42,664 nucleotides of DNA from Nocardia seriolae NBRC 15557 (GCF_007990715.1 NZ_BJWY01000056.1:1-42664), one strand, 5' to 3'; numbered from the stretch's first letter, positions 33,903-42,485 are shown. Notes: generated by a model not told the origin, from the letters alone. Made by a program: numbers and translations.

Positions 33903-36014
33903 TCATCCCACGGCGGTGCGCGCGCCTTCCTTCCGAGCGGCCAGCGCGAAGCGTAGTTCGCCCCGGCGCGCGACGGCGAGCTTGCGATATACCCGGGTCA
34001 GATGCTGCTCGACCGTGCTCGCGGTGATGTTCAGGGCATCGGCGATATCGCGGTTGCGGTGGCCGAGCGCGGCCAGTTCGGCGACCCGGCGCTCGGCGGG
34101 ACTGAGCGTTTCGAGCCCCCCGGCGGCCGGAACCTCCCGAGCTTCCGGGTCCGCGGCCGCGTCGACCCCCAACCGCGTCAGCAGCGGTTCGCACCCGCAG
34201 GATTCGGCCAGCCGCGCCGCCTCCCGCAGCGGCGGCCGGGCCCGGTCCGCCTCGCCCAGCGCCCGGTAGGCGTCGCCGAGATCGGCCAGCACCGTGGCCA
34301 ATTCGAGCTCGTCGCCGCCGGTGCGGGCCAGCGCCGCGGCCCGCCGCAGCAGCGTCACCCGGCGCAGCGGATCGCCGGTGGCCGCCAGCAGCCGCAGCGA
34401 CACCCCGCCGGTGTGATGCTGTTCGGCCCCGCCGATGGCGTCCAGGTGCCGGGTCGCGAAGGTGCGGGCCTGCACCCGCTGCCCGGCCACCAGGCCGGCC
34501 GCGGCCAGGTCGTTGCGCCACGGCGCGAGCCAGGCGAAGTCCATCCCCCACTCGTCCATGAGCCGCCCGCAGCGCCGGAAGTGCCGGTGCGCCTCCTCCC
34601 CTCGCCCGGTGGCCAGGCAGTGCTCGCCGAACGCGCGCAGATAGCCCAGCGCGAAACGGGAGTCGAACAGCGCGCGCGGCACCGGCCGTTCCAGCTGGGC
34701 GGCGGCCTCGGCGTGGCGGCCCTGGGCGGTGAGCGCGCGCACCAGCACCCCGATCGGGCGGCCCAGCCAGACCCCGAGCGGCTCGGCGGGCAGCAGGTTG
34801 AGCGCGATCAGCGCGTGCCCGGCCGCCTCGGTCAGATTGCCCTTGCGCAGTAGGGTTTCCGCGCGCGCCGACGCGAACAGCGCCTGCCAGGTCGGGGCGC
34901 GGCGGGCGGTGGCCTCGGCCAGCAGGGCCGTGCACCAGGCGTCGGCGGCGTCCAGGCGATCGGTGTGCAGCAGGCAGTCCACGGCCGCGACCAGCACCTC
35001 GACGGTGACGGGGGTGAGCCGGTGCTGGGCCAGGATCCGTTGCGCGGCGGCGGCGGTCCGGGCGGGCGGGCACTGCTCGAGCAGCCCGCACAGCAGCGCC
35101 GCGGCCTGCCGGTGCGCCGAATCCCGTTCCGGCGGTGCGGATTCGCCGCCCGGCCGGAGGTCGGCGGTCCATTCGTGGCGCTGGGCCTGCACCGGATGGG
35201 TGTAACGCAGCCAGGCCCCGAGGAATTCGAGCCGGTCCACCGGTGAACCCGCCCCGTCCGCGCCGCGCCGCAGGCGGACCAGCGCGTGGTCGGCGTGCAG
35301 GGTGTAGCCGTGCCACAGCATGTGCAGCGCGGTCATGGACAGGTCGGGGTAGGGTACCCGCCCCGTGCGCAGTGCCGCCTTGAGCCGCCCGAAGTTGCGG
35401 GTGCGGGCCGAGGGGTTGATCCGCCATTCCACCGCCACCAGCCGGGTGGCGATGGCGGCCCGCTCGTCGGCGCGGCGACTGGCCCGGTACGCCAGCTCCA
35501 GATGTGTTCCCGCGCTGTCGAGTTCATCGGCCTCGTAGGCGTAGTCGGCCACTTCCAGTAGCACCTGGGCCGCCCAGGAGCCGCGCGCGTCACCGGCCGC
35601 GACCAGATGCCGGGCCACCGCCTCGGCCGGAAAGCCCGCGCGGTACAGCAGTTCCGCGGTGGCGCCGTGCAGCGCCCGGCGTTCGTCGGCGGGCAGTTCG
35701 CGCAGGACCCGCACGGCCATCTCCGGGTGTGGACGGCACTCCCCCACGATCAGTCCGGCGGCCGCCAATTCCGCGACCACCGTGCGGATCTCCTCGTGCC
35801 GGGCCGCCAGCAGCGCCGCCACCCGGTCGATATCGGCGGCGGCCCCCAGCACCGCCACCGCCCGCGCGACCCGCAGCCGGGCACCCGCACTTTCCGGGGC
35901 GCCGGTGAGGTCCGCCGCGCTGCCGGACTGATTCGGCGTGGCGGCCGAACATCGCATCCCCCCGCCGGCCCCCACCGGCATGTCTTCTCGGCCCCACGCG
36001 ACCGACCGCGCCAT
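33903..36014 (-). CDS. LuxR-type regulator, LAL-like without the ATPase domain
   Basis: The 703-residue protein ends in a LuxR helix-turn-helix (LSPAERRVAELAALGHRNRDIADALNITASTVEQHL). Before it lies a long helical-repeat region. The first part (from about residue 45) matches what follows the AAA ATPase in large LAL regulators: AVAVLGAAADIDRVAALL, then a winged-helix-like segment and HLVAAGDA. No Walker A is present, so it is a LAL relative lacking the N-terminal ATPase. It lies downstream of nltB and is read in the same direction. It is a candidate regulator of the beta-lactone genes. Confidence 0.82.
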   Translation of the reverse strand: MARSVAWGREDMPVGAGGGMRCSAATPNQSGSAADLTGAPESAGARLRVARAVAVLGAAADIDRVAALLAARHEEIRTVVAELAAAGLIVGECRPHPEMAVRVLRELPADERRALHGATAELLYRAGFPAEAVARHLVAAGDARGSWAAQVLLEVADYAYEADELDSAGTHLELAYRASRRADERAAIATRLVAVEWRINPSARTRNFGRLKAALRTGRVPYPDLSMTALHMLWHGYTLHADHALVRLRRGADGAGSPVDRLEFLGAWLRYTHPVQAQRHEWTADLRPGGESAPPERDSAHRQAAALLCGLLEQCPPARTAAAAQRILAQHRLTPVTVEVLVAAVDCLLHTDRLDAADAWCTALLAEATARRAPTWQALFASARAETLLRKGNLTEAAGHALIALNLLPAEPLGVWLGRPIGVLVRALTAQGRHAEAAAQLERPVPRALFDSRFALGYLRAFGEHCLATGRGEEAHRHFRRCGRLMDEWGMDFAWLAPWRNDLAAAGLVAGQRVQARTFATRHLDAIGGAEQHHTGGVSLRLLAATGDPLRRVTLLRRAAALARTGGDELELATVLADLGDAYRALGEADRARPPLREAARLAESCGCEPLLTRLGVDAAADPEAREVPAAGGLETLSPAERRVAELAALGHRNRDIADALNITASTVEQHLTRVYRKLAVARRGELRFALAARKEGARTAVG

Positions 36015-36190
36015 CTGTCGTCCCTTTCACCCTTCGGATGCGCCCGACTGACAGGCGTGGCACGGCGAGCTTCGGTGTGCTGGAGCGGCATCATTGCAGC
36101 GAGGGCGCGTCTGGCGCCCGGGATCAGCCGGGGCACAACGGTTTCCGGTGGTCACCGACGGGCGGGTACCGCCCGCCGGTGCGAATTCAC

Positions 36191-36229
36191 CGAATGAAAT
36201 CTACTGTCAAACAGTGTATTTCAGATTCG
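36191..36229. promoter_or_regulatory. Imperfect palindrome between nltB and the LuxR gene
   Basis: CGAAT-GAAAT-N2-ACTGT-CAA-ACAGT-N2-ATTTC-N2-ATTCG forms a long AT-rich inverted repeat just after the nltB stop. A minus-strand TTGACA (36205-36210) lies in its centre. It may act as operator/promoter for the LuxR gene or as a terminator for nltBA. The first is favoured by the TTGACA and by the lack of a T-run. Confidence 0.5.
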
Positions 36230-36230
36230 T

Positions 36231-37196
36231 TCAGGAGGCGGCCTCAGCGGCGACGAGGGCAAGCGGCCGGTAGGCCAGGGCCGCTGCCGAGTTCTCGTCC
36301 GCGGCCAGGAACACCACGGTGCGGGCCTCGTCGAGCATGCCCTGGGTGGCCGCGTTGAGGTAGCTGTGCACCGGGCCCGCCGAATACGGGTCACCGGCGA
36401 ACGGATCGATGCCCGCCACCGCCGACGACGGAATCCCGAGCCGGTAGGCCACCCGCTCGCGGAAGCCGGGCACCGGGGCGGGCGCGAGCAGAACGGCGCT
36501 GCCCGTGGCGAAATCGCCCGCCGTCAGGCCCTCACCGGCGAAGCATTCGCGCAGCGCCGTCTCGGCGAGGGCGAGCGGATCGCCGGCGGTGGCCTTCACC
36601 GTGAGCGCGCTGCGGCCGCCGGTGCCCGCGGCCTCGAGATCGGCCCAGGCGGTCGAGCCCGCCGACGCGGCCTCGGTGGTGTAGATGCGGCCGAATCCGC
36701 CCGCGCCGCCGGAGGCGTGCAACAGGATCGCCGCGCCGCTGGCGGTGTAGGGGAAGTCCTCGCGGCCGCGTTCGGTGGTCGGGTGGGTGTCACCGGCGAC
36801 GATGAGCGCGTACTCCACATCTCCGAGCCCGGTGAAGCATTGCGCCGTCATGAGCGCGTGCACGACTCCGGTGCCGCCGTTGAGCAGGTCGAAGGAGAAC
36901 GCGGGCACCCGCCCGGTCGAGTATTCGAGACCGACTTCCAGGCGCTTCTGAATCAGTGCCGCCACAGCGGGTTCGGCGATATTGCTGTCGCGGAACACAC
37001 CCGCGTTGATCACCAGGCCGACCCGGTCCGGCGAGATCTCCGCCGCCGCCAGCGCCTGCTTGCCCGCGCGGGCGGCCAGCTCGAAATAGCTGCCGGTATC
37101 GGTGTCGGTGCACACCGCAGCCGAAACGATTGCCGTGCGCCCACCCGTCGCCCCACCGCCACCCCTGACGGACTCGCTACGCGATGCCGTATTCAT
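36231..37196 (-). CDS. nltB: OleA-like thiolase partner lacking the catalytic cysteine
   Basis: The 321-residue protein has the thiolase/KAS III fold of OleA. Where OleA has its cysteine, this protein reads LNGGTG (Gly108), and the histidine and asparagine positions are also replaced. It keeps the glutamate in IAEPAVAAL (Glu75), which in OleA reaches into the partner's active site. This is the complementary half of a heterodimer like LstA/LstB of lipstatin biosynthesis. It starts 1 base after the nltA stop. The symbol follows the nocardiolactone (nlt) cluster by analogy. Confidence 0.82.
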   Translation of the reverse strand: MNTASRSESVRGGGGATGGRTAIVSAAVCTDTDTGSYFELAARAGKQALAAAEISPDRVGLVINAGVFRDSNIAEPAVAALIQKRLEVGLEYSTGRVPAFSFDLLNGGTGVVHALMTAQCFTGLGDVEYALIVAGDTHPTTERGREDFPYTASGAAILLHASGGAGGFGRIYTTEAASAGSTAWADLEAAGTGGRSALTVKATAGDPLALAETALRECFAGEGLTAGDFATGSAVLLAPAPVPGFRERVAYRLGIPSSAVAGIDPFAGDPYSAGPVHSYLNAATQGMLDEARTVVFLAADENSAAALAYRPLALVAAEAAS

Positions 37197-37197
37197 T

Positions 37198-38244
37198 TCA
37201 CGCCTCCAGCCGGGAGATGGTCGCGGCGAGGTGCCCGGATACCACGCCGGACGCCTCGGGGATCAGCAGCACCTTGGAGCCGCGCGGAATCTTGTGCTGC
37301 GCCAGGTGTTCACGCAGTACCAGGAAGTGCGAGGTGGAGGCGGTATTGCCGTACTCGGAATACACATTGAGCGCCTGCGGCATCGGGGTGTCGAAGTGCC
37401 GCTCGGTGAGCGAGCTGATGTATTCGATGGCCGGGCCGCTGCACTGGTGGTGGATCCAGTAGTCGTACTTCTCGCTCTCCCAGGCCCGCCCGGTCTCCAG
37501 CAGGAAGTCGGCCATGCGCGAAATGCCCTGCAGGAAGCGGGATTCACTGGCCAGCGCGCGATTGTCGGTGTACATCGCGATGCCGGTGGTCTTGTCGCTG
37601 GGCTGGCCGATGCAGTGCTCGGCGCCCGCGGAGGTGGTCATCAGTTCGATGTAGTGGATCTCGTCGTCATCGTCGCCCTGGTCGTCGACCACGACCGCGA
37701 CCGCCGCGTCGCCCACGGTGAGCGCCGCGAACTGCGGGTCGTAGGGCTTGGAGATCTCGCGGGTGGCGGTCTCGGCGATGGGCGTGATCTGCTCGCCGCT
37801 GACCACCAGGCCCTTGCGCACCACCCCGGCCTTGATCATGCGGTCCAGCACCAGCACGCCGGTGATCATGCCGGCGCAGGCATTGGACAGGTCGAAGTGC
37901 AGCGCCTTGCTCGCGCCGATGGCATTGCCCAGCTGCGCGGCGAAAGACGGTGCGTAGCAGAACTGCCCGGGCCCAGTGAAGCGGGTGATCGAGACCGAGA
38001 TGATCACATCCAGGTCTTCCGCCTCGTACCCCGAGCGCTCCAGGCAGTCCTCGATGGCGCGGCGCGCCAGCACGAACGATGATTCGTAATTCTCCGGATC
38101 GGCGTCGTGCACCCGCCGATTCTTGATTCCGGTAATTCGCTCCAGGTCCAATGCCCTGGGCACGGAAAGGCTGTTGATCACGTCTTCCGTGGAGCGACTG
38201 GTACTGGGTGTGTACGCACCGATCGATTCGAAGCGTGTACGCAT
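37198..38244 (-). CDS. nltA: OleA-like acyl-CoA condensing thiolase, catalytic subunit
   Basis: The 348-residue OleA-like protein should condense two fatty acyl-CoAs head to head to a beta-keto acid. The active-site Cys is in DLSNACAG (Cys123), His in YWIHHQCSG (His265 or 266) and Asn in YSEYGNTAS (Asn300). At the position of the OleA glutamate it has Ala (CYAPSF, Ala98), so it needs its neighbour's glutamate. The ATG follows AGGGGG. It is divergent from the nltC gene across a 417-base control region. Confidence 0.86.
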   Translation of the reverse strand: MRTRFESIGAYTPSTSRSTEDVINSLSVPRALDLERITGIKNRRVHDADPENYESSFVLARRAIEDCLERSGYEAEDLDVIISVSITRFTGPGQFCYAPSFAAQLGNAIGASKALHFDLSNACAGMITGVLVLDRMIKAGVVRKGLVVSGEQITPIAETATREISKPYDPQFAALTVGDAAVAVVVDDQGDDDDEIHYIELMTTSAGAEHCIGQPSDKTTGIAMYTDNRALASESRFLQGISRMADFLLETGRAWESEKYDYWIHHQCSGPAIEYISSLTERHFDTPMPQALNVYSEYGNTASTSHFLVLREHLAQHKIPRGSKVLLIPEASGVVSGHLAATISRLEA

Positions 38245-38661
38245 GGGGCCCCCTGCTCTCCGGACTGTGTGCGTCCTGTCGAATTTGGTTGCGGCGGCCG
38301 CAATTCGGTGTCCCCCGAGCCGGCCCCGCTGATATCCCGTAGCCCCGATGCCGAGTGAAACGCTACCGTACCCACGGGTAGTCGCGTGTCACACGAGTCA
38401 CACGAATCACACTGCACTCGAGTCACTTTCACCGCCAAACCGCTGGAAGACGCTGGTGAATCGGCGAATTCACGGCCACCGCGGCCAGGACCCGTAGGGG
38501 TGGAATAGGGGGTGGCATGGAACCGGTGTCGGTACCTGAAGACACACTAAACCCGTTGTATATCAAGTGAATACGGATCGCCACCGGTAGCGGTTCGATG
38601 CCACCCCGTGTAGCCTCACCGATACATTCCTCGCATTCCTCGACAATTCACTGGGGGAAGT
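38245..38661. promoter_or_regulatory. Divergent nltA/nltC control region with 9-bp tandem repeats
   Basis: These 417 gene-free bases drive nltAB (minus) and nltC onwards (plus). Three tandem 9-mers, TCACACGAG, TCACACGAA and TCACACTGC (38389-38415), and a palindrome TACCC-AC-GGGTA (38369-38380) are probable regulator sites. GTTGTATATCAAGTG (38555-38569) is the most promoter-like AT-rich stretch for nltC. A GGGGGAAG ribosome-binding site precedes its GTG. Confidence 0.55.
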
Positions 38662-40335
38662 GTGTCGCATTCCTTGCCCACCATTTATTGGCGCGCTCTC
38701 GATCGTTTTCGCGATATCGTCGCCGCTCATCCCGAGCGGGAGGCGGTGATCTACGCGAACGGAAAGAACCGAGCCGGCCTGCCCGAATACGAACAGCTGA
38801 CCTACGCCGAACTCGACGCCTGGTCGGAGACCATTGCCGAGCGGTTCGCCGAGGCGGGCGTGGCCCGCGGTGTGCGCACCATCGTGCTGGTGCGGCCGGG
38901 CCCGGAGCTCTACGCCGTGCTGTACGGGCTGTTCAAGATCGGCGCGGTGCCGGTCGTCATCGACCCGGGCATGGGCATGTTCAAGATGCTGCGCTGTCTG
39001 CAGGCCGCCGACGCGGAGGCCTTCGTCGGCGTCGCGGAGGCTCAGGCCCTGCGCATCGTGTTCCGCGCCCACTTCCGCAAGGTGCGGGTGGCCGTCACGG
39101 TCGGCCGGTCCTGGTGGCAGGGCCCCACCCTCGACAGCTGGGGCCGCACACCGGCGTTCACGCTGCCCGGGCGCGAGCCCGCGCCCGATGACGAGCCGCT
39201 GCTCATCGCCTACACCACCGGCAGCACCGGACCGGCCAAGGCGGTGATTCTCACCCACGGAAATCTCAGCGCCATGGTCGAGCAGGTCGACGACGCGCGC
39301 GAGCACGTCGCGCCCGGCACCTCGCTGATCACCGCGCCGGTCGCGGGCATCCTCGAGCTGCTGCTCGGATCCCGTTGCGTGCTACCGCCGTTGATCCCCT
39401 CCAAGGTCGGTGCCACCGATCCGGCGCACGTGCTCGACGCGGTGGGCCGCTTCGGCGTGCGCACCATGTTCGCCTCACCCGCGGTGCTGATTCCGCTGCT
39501 GAACCACATCGAGGCGCACGGCGGGTCGCTGGACAGCATCCAGAGCATCTACTCCGGTGGCGCGCCCGTCCCGGACTGGTGCATCGCCGCGCTGCGCCAG
39601 GTGCTGCCCCGGGACGCCAAGGTGTACTCCGGTTACGGGTCCACCGAGGCGCTGCCCATGGCCACCATCGAATCCCGGGAACTGCTGGGCGATCTCGTCG
39701 AGCAGGCGCACCAGGGGCAGGGCGTGTGCGTGGGCCGCCCGGCGCTGCACGTGCGAGCGCGCATCATCGCGGTGACCGACGATCCGCTGCCGCAGTGGTC
39801 GGATGTGGAGGCGCGCGACCCGGAGCTGGCCGTCTCGCGCGGCATCGGCGAGCTGGTGGTGTCCGGGCCCAACATCAGCACCCGATACCTCTGGCCCGCG
39901 GCGGCCAACAAGATCGGCAAGATCGCCGACGGCGAGGTGATCTGGCATCGCACCGGCGATCTGGCCTGGATCGACGACGCCGGGCGGATCCGGTTCTGCG
40001 GGCGCAAGAGTCAGCGCCTCGACACCGCGGGCGGGCCCATGTTCACGGTGCAGGTGGAGCAGGTCTTCAATACCGTCGAAGGCGTCGCGCGCACCGCGCT
40101 GGTGGGCGTCGGCGAACGCGGCGAGCAGCAGCCGGTGCTGTGCGTGGAGCTCGAGCCCGGCGCCGACCAGGCCACCGTCGAGCGCGAATTGCGCGGCCGC
40201 GGCGACGAATTCGACATCACCAAGCCGGTCTCGGAGTTCCTGTTCCACCCGAGGTTCCCGGTCGACATCCGCCACAACGCCAAGATCGGCCGCGAGAAGC
40301 TGACCGTCTGGGCGGCCAAGCAGCTGGGCAGCTAG
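38662..40335 (+). CDS. nltC: OleC-like beta-lactone synthetase
   Basis: The 557-residue adenylate-forming enzyme has the phosphate-binding YTTGSTGPAK (to about 193), GYGSTEALPMATIESRE (324-340), HRTGDLAWID and the C-terminal HNAKIGREKL lysine. The GSTEALP-type segment with TIESRE following is typical of OleC, which turns a beta-hydroxy acid into a beta-lactone using ATP, rather than of CoA ligases. It would act after NltD. The GTG at 38662 has GGGGGAAG right before it. In Nocardia this enzyme makes nocardiolactone. Confidence 0.88.
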   Translation: MSHSLPTIYWRALDRFRDIVAAHPEREAVIYANGKNRAGLPEYEQLTYAELDAWSETIAERFAEAGVARGVRTIVLVRPGPELYAVLYGLFKIGAVPVVIDPGMGMFKMLRCLQAADAEAFVGVAEAQALRIVFRAHFRKVRVAVTVGRSWWQGPTLDSWGRTPAFTLPGREPAPDDEPLLIAYTTGSTGPAKAVILTHGNLSAMVEQVDDAREHVAPGTSLITAPVAGILELLLGSRCVLPPLIPSKVGATDPAHVLDAVGRFGVRTMFASPAVLIPLLNHIEAHGGSLDSIQSIYSGGAPVPDWCIAALRQVLPRDAKVYSGYGSTEALPMATIESRELLGDLVEQAHQGQGVCVGRPALHVRARIIAVTDDPLPQWSDVEARDPELAVSRGIGELVVSGPNISTRYLWPAAANKIGKIADGEVIWHRTGDLAWIDDAGRIRFCGRKSQRLDTAGGPMFTVQVEQVFNTVEGVARTALVGVGERGEQQPVLCVELEPGADQATVERELRGRGDEFDITKPVSEFLFHPRFPVDIRHNAKIGREKLTVWAAKQLGS

Positions 40336-40337
40336 CC

Positions 40338-40430
40338 ATGCGGACCCTCGCACTGCTGGAGGTGATCATCCGGATGGTCACCGACGAGCTGGCCAGCCGC
40401 ATGCGGCACGGAAAGGGACACACATCGTGA
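40338..40430 (+). CDS. Small 30-codon ORF between nltC and nltD
   Basis: The ORF starts two bases after the nltC stop and encodes 30 residues, starting MRTLALLEVIIRMVTDELASRM, a likely amphipathic or membrane-associating helix with a basic His/Lys tail. The third codon positions are G or C in 26 of 30 codons, like the neighbouring genes. Its stop overlaps (GTGA) a 7-codon ORF at 40427-40450 with a good GGAAAGGGA site, which in turn overlaps the nltD start. No ribosome-binding site is clear before its own ATG. It may be a small protein or a coupling device. Confidence 0.4.
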   Translation: MRTLALLEVIIRMVTDELASRMRHGKGHTS

Positions 40431-40446
40431 AGGGTTGGGTGGCACC

Positions 40447-41481
40447 GTGAAGGTTCTGGTGACGGGAGCCTCGGGCTTCCTCGGCGGCGCGCTGGTGCGC
40501 CGCCTGGTGCGCGACACCGACCACGAGGTGTCGATCCTGGTGCGACGCACCAGCAATCTGCGCGATCTGGCCCGGGTGATCGATCGGGTGCGCCGCGTCG
40601 AGGGCGATCTGAGCGATCCGGAATCCCTCGACCACGCGGTCACGGGCGTGGATATCGTGTTCCACAGCGCCGCCCGGGTGGACGAGCGCGGCACCCGGGC
40701 ACGGTTCTGGGCCGAGAACACGGTGGCCACCTCCCGATTGCTGGCCGCCGCGCAGACCGCGGGCGCGCGGCGATTCGTGTTCATCTCGAGTCCGAGCGCG
40801 CTCATGGACCGTGACGGCGGCGATCAGATCGATATAGACGAGTCGGTTCCGTATCCGAGTCGCTACCTCAACTTCTACTGCGAGACCAAGGCCGCCGCCG
40901 AACGCCTTGTCCTGAAGGCGAATACGCCCGAATTCACCACCGTCGCTCTGCGCCCGCGCGCCATCTGGGGTGCGGGCGACCGGTCCGGGCCGATCGTGCG
41001 CCTGCTGGAACGGGCGGCCGCGGGGACGCTGCCGGATCTGTCGGCCGGGCGCGAGGTGTACGCCTCGCTGTGCCACGTCGACAATATCGTCGAGGCTTCG
41101 CTACTGGCCGCTGCCAGCGAGAATGTTGGCGGCAAGGCGTATTTCATCGCCGACGCCGAGAAGACGAACGTCTGGCGGTTCCTCGGCGATGTCGCCGAGG
41201 ACCTGGGCTGCGCCCGGCCCAGCCGCAGGCTCGACCCGCGCGCGGTCGGCCTCATCGTCTCGGCCATCGAAAACCTCAGGCGGATACCGTATCTCGCCGA
41301 GCATTGGACGCCACCGCTGTCGCGCTACTCGGTGGCGGTGATGACCCGCTCGGGCCCCTACGACACCTCCGCCGCCACCCGCGATTTCGGATACCACCCC
41401 GTTATGGACCGCGACACCGGCATGGCCGAACTGAAATCTTGGCTCCGCAGCACGGGGGTGATCGCCGGATCCACGCACTGA
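40447..41481 (+). CDS. nltD: OleD-like NAD(P)-dependent reductase (extended SDR)
   Basis: The 344-residue extended SDR of the 3-beta-HSD family has GASGFLG at residues 7-13, the SSPSALM serine segment and the catalytic YCETK (Tyr144, Lys148). OleD-type enzymes reduce the beta-keto acid made by the thiolase to the beta-hydroxy acid used by OleC. The GTG at 40447 is chosen because the protein then starts MKVLVTG; an upstream TTG (40435) adds four residues and lacks support. It is read in the same direction as nltC. Confidence 0.86.
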   Translation: MKVLVTGASGFLGGALVRRLVRDTDHEVSILVRRTSNLRDLARVIDRVRRVEGDLSDPESLDHAVTGVDIVFHSAARVDERGTRARFWAENTVATSRLLAAAQTAGARRFVFISSPSALMDRDGGDQIDIDESVPYPSRYLNFYCETKAAAERLVLKANTPEFTTVALRPRAIWGAGDRSGPIVRLLERAAAGTLPDLSAGREVYASLCHVDNIVEASLLAAASENVGGKAYFIADAEKTNVWRFLGDVAEDLGCARPSRRLDPRAVGLIVSAIENLRRIPYLAEHWTPPLSRYSVAVMTRSGPYDTSAATRDFGYHPVMDRDTGMAELKSWLRSTGVIAGSTH

Positions 41482-41507
41482 CCAGCATTCGGGCGCTCCC
41501 CTAAAAC

Positions 41508-41549
41508 TTGTGTTACGCGCGGTACCGGCTAGCATGGGCTCTACCGCGC
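41508..41549 (+). promoter_or_regulatory. Separate promoter with an inverted repeat before the hydrolase
   Basis: TTGTGT (41508-41513) and TAGCAT (41530-41535), 16 bases apart, form a plausible promoter. GCGCGGTA (41517-41524) and TACCGCGC (41542-41549) form a perfect 8+8 inverted repeat around the -10, so the hydrolase gene may be separately controlled. Confidence 0.5.
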
Positions 41550-41624
41550 GAGGGCGAGTCGGTGCTGACGGCCCTCGGGGCCGCGACGCAGCACAGCACC
41601 GCTACTCAATGAGGAGAGCGCCCG

Positions 41625-42455
41625 ATGCCGGAGTTCGACTACCACGGCGTATCCGTCGCGTACGAGCACGCCGGGTCGGGTGATCCGATCCTGTTCCTGC
41701 ACAATATCGGCGGCGACCGCCGCATCTGGGCCGATCAGACCCGCGCGCTCGCGGCCACCCACAGCGTGTACGCCCTCGATCTGTTCGGCTACGGCGACTC
41801 CGACTCCCCCGCGGGCGGGTACACCGTCGACAACTACGTGCGGATGGTCTCGGAATTCATCGCGGCGCACGGGCTGACCGATGTGACCATGGTCGGCAAC
41901 TGCTTCGGCAGCGCGCTGTCGCTGCTCTACGCGCGCCGCGAGTCTCAGAACGTGCGCGCCCTGGTGCTGTGCAGCCCGCTCACCGCGGCCACCCTGCGCC
42001 CCACCCCCACCGGCTGGACCGCCCGCGCGGCAGCGACCATGCCCCTCGACTCCGTGGTGGGTGCGATCCGCCTGCCCGGTGTGGCCGCCAATCTCGTAGT
42101 GCGCGAACAGCTCGGCCCGCGCGGGCGCGGCATGGGCGCGGCGGCCTTCGCGGGGCTGCGCGCCCGCTGGAGCGAGCCGCGCCGGCTGCTCCCGCCCGCC
42201 GCCATCGCCCGCGACCTGCCGAAGCTGGCCGCCCTGGACGACTTCCGTCCCGGCCCCGGCTTCCCGCCCGTCACCACCATCTGGGGCGCGAAGAACCGCA
42301 TCCTCTCCGCCGCCGCGGGCGCGCGCCTGAACGCGACCCTGTCGCCGGTGCGCGCCATCGAGCTCCCCGACTGCGGCCACCTGGTCATGCTCGAGGAACC
42401 CGAAACCGTCACCGGCGCAATCCGTTCCGCCACCCGCACCGCCCTGGCGGGCTGA
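41625..42455 (+). CDS. Alpha/beta-hydrolase with a cysteine nucleophile
   Basis: The 276-residue protein has the alpha/beta-hydrolase fold: HNIGGDRRIW in the oxyanion loop, the nucleophile elbow GNCFGS (Cys93), the acid-loop WGAKNRIL, where the usual Asp is Asn224, and the histidine in DCGHLVMLEEPE (His252). A Cys nucleophile with the acid changed is unusual; it suits transfer or lactone chemistry or binding. OleB of olefin pathways uses Asp, so this is not OleB. GGAGAG precedes the ATG. It follows the beta-lactone genes and could act on the product, for example as a self-protection factor; this is inference. Confidence 0.82.
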   Translation: MPEFDYHGVSVAYEHAGSGDPILFLHNIGGDRRIWADQTRALAATHSVYALDLFGYGDSDSPAGGYTVDNYVRMVSEFIAAHGLTDVTMVGNCFGSALSLLYARRESQNVRALVLCSPLTAATLRPTPTGWTARAAATMPLDSVVGAIRLPGVAANLVVREQLGPRGRGMGAAAFAGLRARWSEPRRLLPPAAIARDLPKLAALDDFRPGPGFPPVTTIWGAKNRILSAAAGARLNATLSPVRAIELPDCGHLVMLEEPETVTGAIRSATRTALAG

Positions 42456-42485
42456 ACTCCCCGGCGGGGTTCGGGGCGACAATAT

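Noticed and set aside
33763..35427. A 554-codon Arg/Ala/Gly-rich frame inside the LuxR-type gene
   Set aside because: Low-complexity composition typical of a shifted frame; the LuxR frame has a real helix-turn-helix.
41625..42455. Calling the last hydrolase OleB
   Set aside because: OleB is haloalkane-dehalogenase-like with an Asp nucleophile; here the elbow is GNCFGS.
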